Made by a program: the position numbers and the translations under genes. From Buxus sempervirens (Eukaryota > Streptophyta > Magnoliopsida > Buxales > Buxaceae), in the NCBI GenBank assembly GCA_947561395.2, contig OX387184.1:60199197-60263196 (forward strand): a stretch of DNA of 64,000 bases, read 5' to 3'. Positions 23,607 to 34,132 of the stretch are shown here, one piece after another. The notes below the pieces were generated by a model. That model did no database searches, had not been told where the DNA came from, and saw only the letters and a list, made by a program, of their open reading frames with translations. Numbering within the stretch: position 1 is the first letter of the stretch; each line of letters starts with the position of its first letter.

Positions 23607-23860
23607 GGGTTCACGATTAGCCCCTAGATTAATCGCCTAGGGGCGATTAGCTTTAACGCGAGGGCGTTAAGGCCAACGTTCGCACGCCCAGGCTTGAAAC
23701 AGGCCAACGTTCACGATTAGCCTCGCGATTAAAGGGTTCACGATTAGCCCCTAGATTAATCGCCTAGGGGCGATTAGCTTTAACGCGCGGGCGTTAAGGC
23801 CAACGTTCGCACGCCCAGGCTTGAAACAGGCCAACGTTCACGATTAGCCTCGCGATTAAT
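23607..23860 (-). repeat. Two near-identical 127-bp tandem units in the CG-rich module of LTR B copy 2
   Basis: Unit 1 (23607-23733) and unit 2 (23734-23860) both begin GGGTTCACGATTAGCCCC and differ at about one base (GAGGGCG versus GCGGGCG). Copy 1 of element B shows no such doubling. The near-identity contrasts with ~10% divergence between the two B copies, so the duplication is recent. Confidence 0.9.
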
Positions 23861-24559
23861 CGCGAGACTAATCCTGTCTTTAAATGAAACTTATTTTTGA
23901 GGGTTTTGGCTCAAGATTAATCGCCACCTCGGGTTTTCAAATATTTTTGACTATTTTCAAACACAAAACTCATACAATCATTCCTAACTTTTCCAAAACC
24001 AAATGGGATGATCATAAATCATCCCACCACACTTAAAAACACGTTCTAAAACAGATAATCATCCCAAATCCACAAGAATACAAATCTAATTCATGAAACT
24101 TCATTCCAAACACAGAACTCAAACCAAAATCTGAAGTATGATTAATCTAGGTTGCAATACCCATAGCAAATCAATAGAAAGCAAACCAAGAGTGTTATAC
24201 CATCAAAACCTATGAATTTTAGAAACAAATAGCAACATGCAAGATCATTTTTTCAAATAAATCAAACCCTAGAGAGAGAATACGAATTTTGGTAATTTAT
24301 TTTGTTTTGAAGGATTTGCTACTTACTTGTTTAATGGAGGAGCTTACTTTTCTTCAAGCTCTTCTCTTCTTCTCCTTCTTTTTCTTCTTCTTCAAGCCTT
24401 CAAGAAAACTTCCACTATTCTTTTTGTTCTATACGTCCAAGATAAGAGAAAGTGGGTTCAATACTCTTAAAATTTGAGCTATGGCATCCTTTTATATGCC
24501 TAACTTTTAGTCTTTCAAATCTGCCCCTAAACAAGGCTTTTTTTTTTCAACTAAAACCC

Positions 24560-25320
24560 TTGGGGTACCTTAGTGTTAAGTATGGGGGTACCTTAGTGAT
24601 AAGTAGAGAGTACCTTAGTGTTATTTGAAGGGTACCCAGGTATTTTAAGGGGTATACTTTAAGGATGCTTAGGGGGTGTACCTTAGTTATATTGAGGAGG
24701 GGTGTACCTTAATTATATGAGGGGGTACCTTTAAGTAATACAAGGAGGGTGTACCCTATACCTTAGGTATATTGGAGGTACTTTAGGCAACACATGGGGA
24801 TACCTTAGGGATACAAGTGAGGTACCTTAGGTAAACACATAGGGGTACCTTAGATAAATCAAGGGCGGTACTTTTAGGTAAAACAAGGGGGTACTTTAGG
24901 CAACACATGGGGGTACCTTAGGGATACAAGTGGGGTACCTTAAGTATACTTTAGTGGTACCTTGGGTAATATTAGGGTGTACTTTTGGCATACAATGGGG
25001 GTACTTTGGGTAATTCATGGTTGTACTTTGGGTATACAATGGGGGTACCTTGGGTAATTCTTGAGTGTACTTTGGGCATACAATGAGGGTACCTTGGGTA
25101 ATACTTGGGTGTACTTTAGGTATAGAAGTGGGGTACCTAGGGTATACTTGATAGGTTATTTGGGTATTCTTGGGAGATACTTAAGATACACTTGGGAAGT
25201 ACCTTAGGTATTCTTAAGAGTTACTTTAGGTATTCTTAGGGGATAATTTGGATACACTTGAGAGGTACCTTGGGTATATTCTGAAGGTACTTCAGTTACA
25301 CTTAAACTAATTGGAGGGTA
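24560..25320 (-). repeat. Degenerate GGTACC-centred tandem array, copy 2
   Basis: The inverted counterpart of the 13357-14650 array. Units read GGGGTACCTTAG plus filler on the plus strand. It is shorter than in copy 1. Confidence 0.9.
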
Positions 25321-25639
25321 CCTTAGCCAATTGAAATTGAGAACATAACATTAACTAAATTTACCTTAATAACCTTCAATAGAGATCAATTTGATTTCCT
25401 CCAAATCCTTAAGCATGATCTACATCAACCTCACCTTCATAACACAAATACTTAATTAGTCTAATAATCACACTTTAAGTAATTAAACTTAATAATTAAG
25501 ATATAATCCGGGTCGGGGTTTTATAATAACGGTTCCTGCAGTGATCAGCGGTGTGCCCTTCATTTTAGCAAATTGCATGATTAACTGTAGGGTTATAGCG
25601 TTCTGCTTACTAAAGGAATGGAAAACGAAAGAAGAAATG

Positions 25640-25815
25640 GATGTGGCTTTTGTGGACCTAAATTGTTGTTAAATGGAGAAGGGTACCCTCCCCACTTAAT
25701 GGGCTTTTGCCCAAGACAGAGATTTCCACTCCAATATGTCAAATAATATTCACATATAATTTAACAAATTATTTCACATTTAATTATTATTTTTATTGGA
25801 TAAATAATCCACAAC
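25640..25815 (-). repeat. LTR-like fragment of unknown family
   Basis: On the minus strand, TGTTGTGGATTATTTATCC starts an AT-rich stretch with GACATATTGGAGTGGAAATC and a purine-rich GTGGGGAGGGTACC. This style is familiar from short copia LTRs. It abuts the point where the copia gag relic fades out. No partner or target duplication was found. Confidence 0.35.
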
Positions 25816-26058
25816 AGATAATATAGGTGATGTGTCAAGTATATAAAATTAATCATCTACAAGGTCTTATAGAGGAAGTTTCATGGCAAATCTATGGGTT
25901 CCTAGAAGAGGCAAAGGGCTCATCAAAAGGTTTTAAGACAATCTCAAACCTAAGAAAATCTACTGAGAAGCCAACAAAACAAGTATATGGTTTGGCAAAC
26001 TTTGCATTTGATTGCTTGTGATGTTTTTGGCCATATCACTTTCCCAACTTTTTTGCAT

Positions 26059-26555
26059 CTACTAGTAAAAACACACGTGCTTTGGACAAGGGAGGGTTAT
26101 ATATATATATATACACATATCTTTAGTAATTGAATTTAAAAACAATGTATTGAAGCCAATGCTAATGCATCTCGTCGTAAAGAAGAAACAAACATTAAGT
26201 AAAACTATCTAAATAGACGTTTGAAATGCATGATCATCAAACAAGGAAGTAAGGGTTTGAAATGTGTGATTATTAAACAAAGAAGCAACAGTTGGCTTTA
26301 ATCGTCACATATCGATAAACATCTAAATATCGAATAAAGATGCAACGGTTAGCTTTATTCATCTAATATATTGAATCGATAGACTTTTATCCCAAAATGA
26401 ATTTAAATTATTTTAGTTATTGTGATAATATTGTATAGTTATTTTTTATGATTCGGGTTGATAAAAAATTATTTACATAATTTTTTCTTCATGAAAAAAT
26501 CCTTTTGCGAATTTATATATTTTCGCAACATAGTTCTAGGTTTTTCTTGTAGTAG
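26059..26555. mobile_element. Possible small CACTA-like element, weak ends
   Basis: The right end reads TTTTTCTTGTAGTAG, a near match to the reverse of the CACTACAAGAAAAA terminus. The left end reads CTACTAGTAAAAAC. TTGCGAA and TTCGCAA words lie just inside the right end. I could not confirm a 3-bp target duplication. Confidence 0.25.
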
Positions 26556-26759
26556 TTTATTATGGAAATTTTATTATTTAAAACCTTTGAAAATCATATT
26601 GAACACGAGTAAAATCTTCATCTTCTACTGATAATTGTAAAATTCTATTAACAAAGAGATTAAGATGGGGCTCTCAAATAATCCTATTGGAAGTAATCAC
26701 AGAATAACTTTATAAAAGAATTAAAATAAAAATAAAAATAATGAAATAATAAAGATAAA

Positions 26760-27320
26760 AAAAAAACTCAAGTTTGAAGCTGTGAAATCATGTTTCGGTA
26801 GTTTCTTAGCCGCTTTTGTTTTATTTTGCCAGCGCTTTTAGGTCGACGCAAATGGCCTCTGTATTTTTTCCGACTGGTGTGAACCTTCTCCCTTGTTTTG
26901 AGAAGCCGCTGGTTACCGTACACTGTTTCGGGCTCTTATTTTGAACGGCCAGAAGATAAAAGCTTTATCCAACGTTTCACATATGCAGTGGGTGATGTCA
27001 CTGTTTCTGTCGTGTTTTACCGGCGAGGTTTTGAAGCCGCTGATGAGAGACACTATTTTCGGTGGGTTTTTGGAGTTGGCCCTGATGCTTTGCTAGCGAT
27101 TTCTTAGACGGAAAAAAAAATCTTTTTCTAGGCGCTTTACAATAGGAGCCGGAGTAATGACACTTTCCGTCAAGTTTCTAAAGCCGATGGAAAGACCGTT
27201 TCCATCGTTGCACAGAAATCGTAGGTGATACACCACAGTTCCCGGCAGTTAGGCAACGGTAAAACAACTTTTTCCTGAACGCAGCGAGAGTAAAGAGACT
27301 TCATTGATATCGTAAAGTGT
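26760..27320. other. GC-richer island with repeated AGCCGCT/AGCGCTTTTAG words
   Basis: Words such as TAGCCGCTTTTG, GCGCTTTTAGG, AAGCCGCTGATG and AAAGCCGATGG recur in an otherwise AT-rich stretch, resembling subterminal repeats of a DNA transposon. The 69-codon frame at 26898-27107 matches nothing I know. No ends were identified. Confidence 0.3.
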
Positions 27321-27659
27321 GCTTGGACTAAATTCAACATTACAAATTGCGTAGATTAAAGTTACCCATTGAAAGGCTTAAACACATTAGAATAAGCTGA
27401 TCTGTTGATATGTTATGCTTTGGTACCTGATCTATTGATGGGTGCCGTTATTTTTTTTTTCGAAATTAATTTTTTATAATTATTTGTGCCGAAAATTAAT
27501 TAAAAATAGTAAAAAATACAAAAATTATGTTAAAAATTTGTTTTTAATATTTGTATGAATATCAAAGGTCTGCTTTTCAAAATCAAGATGTTAAAAAAAA
27601 GAAAATCAAAGCAAGAACTGAGCAATTGTGCTCTATTCTATTTGTGGATGTGTGAGACA

Positions 27660-28356
27660 TAGAGGTGGCAATGGGTCAGGTTCGGGTGGGTTCGGGTCGG
27701 GTTGATGTATGGGGTTAACAATCCAAGGCTCAACCTGAACCCGCCCGTTTAATAAACGGGTTGGAATATCCCAACCCTAACCCAACCCACTCTAACCCGT
27801 TTAAATAATTTAAATTACTACTAAAAATTAAAAATTTTAATTCATTTTAATATCAAAGTCTATACAAATTCTATTTTTTAATTCATTCTAATATCAAAGG
27901 ACACCTAACAAGTATAATAACACAACAATCATTAAGATAAAACTAAAATAACATGAAGAAAAGAACTAAAATGTAATAATAAAGTTTTAAAAGACTTTAC
28001 TTGTCATCAATGTGTCAATTTATATTAGTACAAGCTAAGAAATTTGAAATATTTATACGTAAAAAGTCTTTCTTCACTTTATCCTTTGTCATTATTTATA
28101 TTAAAAGAAGAAAGATTGAATAGCCACAAGTATTGTTATTAGAAATTTTCAAACTTTTATTACACAAAAAAATAAACGGGTTGTAATCGGGTCATTTCGG
28201 GTTGAGGGGTCAAACCCTAATCCAACCCGTTTATAATCGGGTTGAGAATTCATGACCCTAACCCAACCTGTTTATTAAAATAGTCAACCCTAACCCGCCT
28301 AAGACCGGGCAGGTTCGGGCGGGTTGGCGGGTCACGGGTCACAATTGCCACCTCTA
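27660..28356. mobile_element. hAT MITE, 697 bp, with perfect 8-bp target duplication
   Basis: GTGAGACA occurs at 27652-27659 and 28357-28364. The ends are inverted repeats that start TAGAGGTGGCAAT on both sides. The subterminal regions are full of GGGTT/AACCC words (GGTTCGGGTGGGTTCGGG and the reverse). TA-GGTGGCAA ends, an 8-bp duplication and no coding capacity place it among plant hAT (Ac-like) MITEs. The perfect duplication suggests fairly recent insertion. Confidence 0.9.
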
Positions 28357-28654
28357 GTGAGACATAGTGGTGGTCTAGTGTGGAACATTTGTGCAAAGTT
28401 TTTACCTTGTCATGGTAAAGACGGAATGGAGCCCATGGTACACATGGTCGTCCCATTTTTGTATTTTTAAATTTAGAAACAGGGACACAAGAATCCAATT
28501 GTTATGGCATCGAGTGGATGTTTGTTGAAATGAGTTGGACAAAAGTAGATGAGAATCGTGCAAGCGCATGGTCCATGGTCCACATGCTAGTTGAACTCTA
28601 GAAGTCATTCAAGATGCAAAAAAGTGAAAAAGTAAGTTGAAGTCATTAATTGCA

Positions 28655-29035
28655 TGTTATAAAATTAAAAATAGGCAATTATAAAATTATTTGCATGTTA
28701 TAATTAGTTGATAAAATTATTGTAAATGCGCCTCATGTTATAAAATTACTGTGAATGTGTATCATGTTATAAACTTATAACATACAAATAATTTTATAAT
28801 TATTTGCATGTTATAATTAGTTGATAAAAATTATTTACATGTTATAATTATTTGTATTATTTTCATATTATAATTAATTACATGTTATAATTATTTGCAT
28901 GTTATAATTAATTACATGTTATAATTATTTGCATGTTATAATTATTTTCATGTTATAATTAGTTGCATGTTATATTATTTGCATGTTATAATTAGTTGAT
29001 AAAAATTATTTACATGTTATAATTATTAATTATTA
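28655..29035 (+). repeat. AT-rich minisatellite of TTGCATGTTATAATTA-type units
   Basis: The phrase ATGTTATAATTA(G/T)TTGC recurs about fifteen times with variation (ATTTACATG, ATTAATTACATG). It lies directly upstream of the hAT transposase relic. Confidence 0.85.
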
Positions 29036-29118
29036 ATTTGTTTTGTAACTAAACTATTGCTGATATTTTATTTGTACGTTGTGCAAGTGATTGTTGATTG
29101 TTATTATATTGATTTGGT

Positions 29119-32100
29119 ATGGCTTTTGGTTCTGGCACTGGCAGTGGAGGCGACCGGCAGGGTCGTAGGCTAGATATTGGCTGGAAGCACTGCAAAAAGT
29201 GGATGGTGATAGAAATAAGACGGAATGCAACTACTGTGGCCAACAGTTTAAGGATGGTGGGATTTCACAGTTGAAGCAACACCTAGCGCATGGCTACAAA
29301 AATGTGATCAACTGTCCAAAAGTACCTCATGAAGTAAAAAAATAGATGTAAGAACATCTACACACAAGCACGACTGGCCGGCAGGAGAAGAGGGCTATAG
29401 AGCACGAGATCAGACGCAGGCTAGGGGAGCTTGTACGACCACTTGGGGGGTGGGGATTTAGATAATGACATTGTTTACCCTGATGAGATGGTGACTGAGG
29501 CAGAGAAGGCCCAATATCGGGCTGCTTGTCGAGAGTCTTTACGGGATGAGTACGAGAGGAGGGAGAGTCACAAATTGGGTTTGGAGAGGGGTGATTACTT
29601 GGGAGGTTCTGGGTAGACACAGAGTACGAGGATGCCGGACTACCCTACAGAGCCCCAGTTATATCGTTCTTTTGGATCGAGACAGAAGAGACTTAGAGAT
29701 GTTTGGAGCAAAGGATCACTGAAGGAGAGAATGGGAAAATACATCTCGAAATTTTTCATCTTTAATCACATCCTAGCAAATGCAGCGGCATCTCCTCACT
29801 TCAAGAACATGATAGACACTATTCAGGAGGCAGGTCCAGGAGTGCTTCCGCCTACACCCTGTGATATTATAGGTAAATATTTGGATGAGGAGGAGAAGGA
29901 GATGAGAGCTTTTATTGCATCACTACAACTTCATTGGGAGCAGTTCGGGGTGACCATTATGTGTGATGGTTGAACAGGTCCTACTAGACTGTCCATCAAC
30001 TTCATGGTCTACTGTAGAGGGAAGGCAGTCTTCTTGAGATCAGTGGATGCATCAGAGTACATAAAGGAAGGAGTGTATATAGCACAGCTACTTGAGGAGG
30101 TCATTGCTGAGATTGGTCCTCAGTATGTGGTCCAAATTGTCACAAATAATGGAAGTAATTATAAGAAGGCTGGGGAGATCATACAGGCGAAATATAATAT
30201 ATATATTAGACACCGTGTGCGGTGCATTGCATCGACTTGATGTTGAAGGTGATTGCAAAGAGGAGCAGAGTATCAAATGTTCTAGTATGTGCCCAAGCAA
30301 TGACGGCATTTATCTACAACCATAACTTTTTACTAGCAAAGATGAGAGAGATATGTGTGGAGACATAGTTCGGCTTGGTATTACCAGATTTGGCACGAAC
30401 TTCATTGCCCTTGAGAGTATTTTAAAGCATCGGGTTGGACTAAGGTCATTTTTTACTAGTCAAGCATGGTGTAGTTCCTCTCATAGCAGAACGGCAGTAG
30501 GCAAGAGAGTCGAGGACATTGTATTGGGGTCTAGATTTTGGGATGATGTCTGTGCCATTGTGGAATACTTGGAGCTTATATATCATGTATTGAATATTGT
30601 TGATACGGATGTCTATCCCACGATGGGGTCAATATATGAGTGCATGAGAGTCATGAAGAACCAGATTGAAGTTGCACAGCCTGACTCGTACCAATGGTTG
30701 TACAAGATTATTGATGCGAGATGGTACAAGACTTTGTTGTATCCGTTACATACGGCTGGTAAGTATGAATAAATTTTATGCTTTATTACATTTATGTTAT
30801 CGTTTGTTAATTGTCATTATATTAAAATTTGCCTTTCATACAGCATACTATTTGAACCCCAAGTATCACTACAAGCACGACCTTGGCAAAATTTCCACAG
30901 TTATGTAGTGCAGTGCACGAAGTATTTATGAAGGTAGATCCTGATTCAGATGCGGCTGGCCGGTTCGGAAATGAGGTAGGATTAGGAATAGGATATTTCC
31001 TCACTGTAATTAGTATTTATTATTTAATAAATACTAACATTTAAGTTTGGTTTTCCAGTTGATAATGTTTAGAGATGCATTGGGGTCATTCGGAACGACC
31101 ACGGCGATTGCATCGAGGGAGGAGATGATGCCATGTAAGTAATTTCATAATAAATGAAATGATGTCATTAACCTTTATATGAATAAATTTTGATAAACTA
31201 TTATTGTTTTTTCAAATCACAGGTGAGTGGTCGGCGATGTACAGGTACGAGACGCCAACTTTGCGCAAGTTGGCAGCTAGGATCCTAGCTCAAACGGCGT
31301 CTTCTTCTGCATGTGAACGGAATTGGAGCAAATTTGCTCTTATTCATACGAAGCAAGGAACAGATTGGCGTACGCCAAATTGCAGAAGCTCATATTTTGT
31401 CACTACAATATGAAGCTACGAACAAAGCATCTAGAGATTGAGCAACATAATACGTCCATCAGAGATCCTCTGGAGGTATTATTCAGCAATGAGATTGACG
31501 AGGAGGATCTATTTTCAGAGTGGATTAGATATACTTCTGAGATGGACGGGCCAGATGGTAGCCCTAGCCCAGTCATCCGATGTGCAGCTGAAGATATGGG
31601 TATAGATGTTGATGCTGTCATGGAGGAGGAGAGGGGGGAGCACAGTGGAGACTCATTCGATCGACTGCTTAGGGTTATTCCCCCCTTAGTTTCAGCTGCA
31701 CCATCACAGGCAGCCCCTGCCCCTACTCCTGCCTCATCCTCACGAGCACATGATGATGAGTCATCTGATGATGATGAGGCATTTGATGATGATGATAGTG
31801 ATGGGTCAGACGACGACGATGATGATGCCACACAACCTCCCACTAGTGTCCCAGGTTTGAGTCCATTTACTGGAGAGGCGGGATACAGTCATGCCACGCA
31901 GGACAGAGACCATGGGTGCAGTAGGAGGGGCACCGGTATGCATGCGACACTTGAGGCGAGGAACAAAGGAAAGCATCATACCGGTGTGCACGAGGACGAC
32001 TCCTCTATAACTTAGAGTTTTGGATCACTGAACGTTGGATCTAGTTTATCTTTTGGGGACCACTATCCACATCGGGGCCACGGACAATATGGCTGGTATC

Positions 32101-32537
32101 ATTATTCTCAGCAGCCTGGTCCAGCAGCGTCGTCAGACACCAGTAGCTATGGGTATCCTGACTTACAGTATATGCAGGCTGTTGATCCTTTTAAGATATT
32201 TCCAATGAACCCATATCCATATGGATACTACGCTGCACCGGGTGGAGTGATGCCCATTGGATACGGTGTTGTTGCTTATCCTTCACCACCGGCACCGCCT
32301 CAGCCCGAGCCAGAGTCAGATACAGAGGCAAATAGCTTGTGCAGTTATTATCTCGACTTTCCTCCCGTTGGTATTATTGGACACATGTCTCAGGAGCAAT
32401 ATGAATACCATGTAAGGTTGTTCAACAAAGAGTACAAGTATCGGATGTCGTGGAAGTGCTTTTGCCATTACATTGGGGAGCAGGCAGGGTTTGAGCCTCC
32501 CATGTTCCAATTGGGACGTCACTCGTTCCATTATTGA
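29119..32537 (+). pseudogene. hAT-superfamily transposase, DUF659/BED type, decayed
   Basis: The reading starts MAFGSGTGSGG at 29119. A BED-type zinc finger follows (CNYCGQQFKDG...LKQHLAHG), after a one-base frame shift near 29205. The DUF659 core is at 29632-30240 (MPDYPTEPQLYRSFG..., with a stop at 29971). The catalytic middle includes HTA|AYYLNPKYHY across an intron at 30761-30842 (GTAAGT...ATACAG). Two further introns precede and follow FRDALGSFGTTTAIASREE (about 30977-31058 and 31135-31222). The C-terminal dimerisation motif reads ETPTLRKLAARILAQTASSSACERNWS, with a frame change near 31370. Then come a long Asp/Glu/Ser stretch (31740-31840), one in-frame stop at 32013 and a Gly/Tyr/Pro-rich tail to 32537. 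At least five disabling changes make it a pseudogene. No terminal inverted repeats could be assigned. Confidence 0.9.
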
Positions 32538-33707
32538 TGCCTGGTATGATTATTGTATGACTTGAATGCTATGTTAATCGTTTATTATAGTTTGCACTTT
32601 GCATGATTCATTATTGTATGACTTGAATGCTATGTTACTTGCCAATTTGTCGGTTGACTCGGTTCAGTTGCTTGCATGACATTACTGTGCTTAAGTATTA
32701 CCATTATTATTAATTTAGTGATTGTTTGCACATAGGCTAATGTTTTTCATGTATGATAAACTTCTAATCGTCTTATTTATGAAGATTGTTTGATTTTGAG
32801 CCAAAAAAGGCAAAAAAATTGATTTCTGGCGAAATTTTCGACACGCCGGCAAAATTTCGTCGAAACTTAAAAAAACCCATTTTTTTAGGCCAAACGACAT
32901 TCAAAAACTGAGTTCTGTCGAAATTTTCGGCACTTCGGCAACACGCTGGCAAAATTTCGACGAAACGAAAAAAAAAAACCCCATTTTTTAGCCAAATAGC
33001 ATTCAAAAACTGCGTTTTGAATGTGCTGTTTTCCGGATGGCGGCACGCTTCTCGAAACCGAAACTATAATCCTTGGTTGAAACTAGTGTTTGCATTTGAC
33101 ATGAAAGCCTATTCGACAAGCAGGATGGTTAGCACTTGATATATAACCCTATTAATGGGCAAGGCTTGGTCAACATTATTATCTAATATTCATCATATCT
33201 AACATCGGCTAGAACAGCTACTACTATCACAATTCTAACATGTTTTCTTATAGATGATTGTGTTGTGGCTTGAACAATTTCATTAGATATTGTTTTCTTA
33301 TTAGAAAAGCATCAACTGTAGCATGTTTTTGTTTGTTTGTTGCAATCGCTAATGCTTAAGATACAATTATTCTTCCTTTTTACTGACTCAATGGGACAAT
33401 AACATAATTTGAAAAACGTCACTAAGTAAAAAACCCCTCTCCCTTTTTTTTCTTCAAAATTTTTAAAAAATTCCCTTTACTCTTTTGACCTGTCTTTTGA
33501 TTCCACCTTGGGTGTCTAAGATGGCAGCACTGTTCGTGCCATTACACCTTATTCATAAAGATGGTTATGGGATGGGCTAATTGTTTAATCTACCCCAACC
33601 CCTAATGGTTAGCGTTTGGTATGGTTAAATTTGGATTAGGGACAAGTTAGGCTCCTTTGATTCCACCTTGCGTTTCTACCACTATTCGTGCTATTACACT
33701 TTATTCA
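32538..33707. other. Non-coding stretch between hAT transposase and MITE
   Basis: It contains the tandem units at 32812-33012. At 33497-33657 is a diverged duplicate of the MITE target flank plus MITE left end (phrases GATTCCACCTTG, GTTCGTGC, ATTACAC, TTATTCAT). No gene was seen. Confidence 0.5.
32812..33012. repeat. Two ~100-bp tandem units with GGCAAAATTTCG(A/T)CGAAAC
   Basis: Unit 1 (about 32812-32907) and unit 2 (about 32908-33012) share CGAAATTTTCG, GGCAAAATTTCG, an A run and CCATTTTTTAGCCAAA. They lie downstream of the hAT transposase and could be subterminal repeats of that element. Confidence 0.7.
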
Positions 33708-34132
33708 TAGGGAGGGCAATGGGACGGGTTACTTGTTTAACCTACCTAGCTCCTAATGGTTAGGGTTTGGTATGGCTAAATTCGGATTAGGGTAAGGTTT
33801 AGTCCAACCCATTAAACTATCATTTTTATATGTTTAAATTTTATTTTCACGTATATTATATATAAAACTATATTTTATTAATAAAAATATGACTGATAGA
33901 CATATTCTATTCAAAAAATACTCATTTTTTATTTTAGATATCTTATACTCCAATCCGGTCAAACCCACCCTGCACCGTCACCAACTTGATAACCCACCCC
34001 GCACCGTCACCAACTTGATAACCCACCCCGCACCGTCACCAACTTGATAGGGGTGGATTAAGGTTTAGTGTTACCCAAACTCTTGTAGTGGTGAATTCGA
34101 GTTCACCACAACCCACACCGTTGCCATCCATA
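33708..34132. mobile_element. hAT MITE, 425 bp, near-perfect 8-bp target duplication
   Basis: The left end TAGGGAGGGCAATGGG and the right end read in reverse, TATGGATGGCAACGG, are imperfect inverted repeats. Flanking octamers are TTTATTCA (33700-33707) and CTTATTCA (34133-34140), 7 of 8 matching. Subterminal GGGTTA/AACCC words resemble those of the 27660 element. The interior contains three 29-bp tandem units (33962-34048). Confidence 0.75.
33962..34048 (+). repeat. Three 29-bp tandem units (AACCCACCCCGCACCGTCAC...)
   Basis: Units at 33962-33990, 33991-34019 and 34020-34048 differ by a single T/C. They lie near the right end of the MITE. Confidence 0.95.

Larger units (their letters stand above)
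21797..25525 (-). mobile_element. LTR element B, copy 2 (probably a solo LTR), inverted relative to copy 1
   Basis: It is inserted in the gag/protease junction region of the copia fossil. The 5-bp flanks are ATAAT (21792-21796) and ATAAC (25526-25530), a duplication with one mismatch. Read on the minus strand, it starts with the TGTAAAACCCCG-type end (worn here) and ends GATCTGGGACGCTACA. The 3729 bp follow the same plan as copy 1: a GGTACC array (24560-25320), TATA-like CATATAAAAGG, the CG-rich block and an acceptor-like site with a short frame. By eye, alignable stretches are about 90% identical to copy 1. No gag or pol is present. Confidence 0.8.
11704..25620 (-). mobile_element. Ty1/copia fossil (Ale-like), broken and hosting nested LTR elements
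   Basis: Minus-strand relics run in copia order: a CCHC zinc-knuckle remnant of gag (about 25530-25600), protease and GAG-pre-integrase region (YVDTGASAHM; 21045-21790), integrase (DGGAEF, TPSQNGRAERKHR; 20514-21020), reverse transcriptase (MEQPPGYVDPRFPHH at 19590-20109, then [11 protein letters not shown] at about 12975-13005), and RNase H (KFAIKDLGNLSYFLGLEV; 12499-12789 and onward). A purine tract and a short 3' LTR (about 11704-11890, starting TGTTGAGGAT on the minus strand) follow. No 5' LTR was found. The element is broken, with several breaks besides two direct insertions (elements A and the second B copy). It is the oldest layer of the nest. Confidence 0.9.

Noticed and set aside
24289-24477. 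62-codon plus-strand frame rich in Phe and Leu
   Set aside because: It is the reverse of a GAAGAAGAAG stretch in the leader part of LTR B copy 2.
31403-31843. 146-codon Ser-rich minus-strand frame
   Set aside because: It is the antisense shadow of the acidic tract in the hAT transposase relic.
29119-32537. An active, domesticated hAT transposase gene
   Set aside because: Several frame shifts and stops interrupt the BED, DUF659 and dimerisation regions, so a conserved host function for this copy is unlikely.
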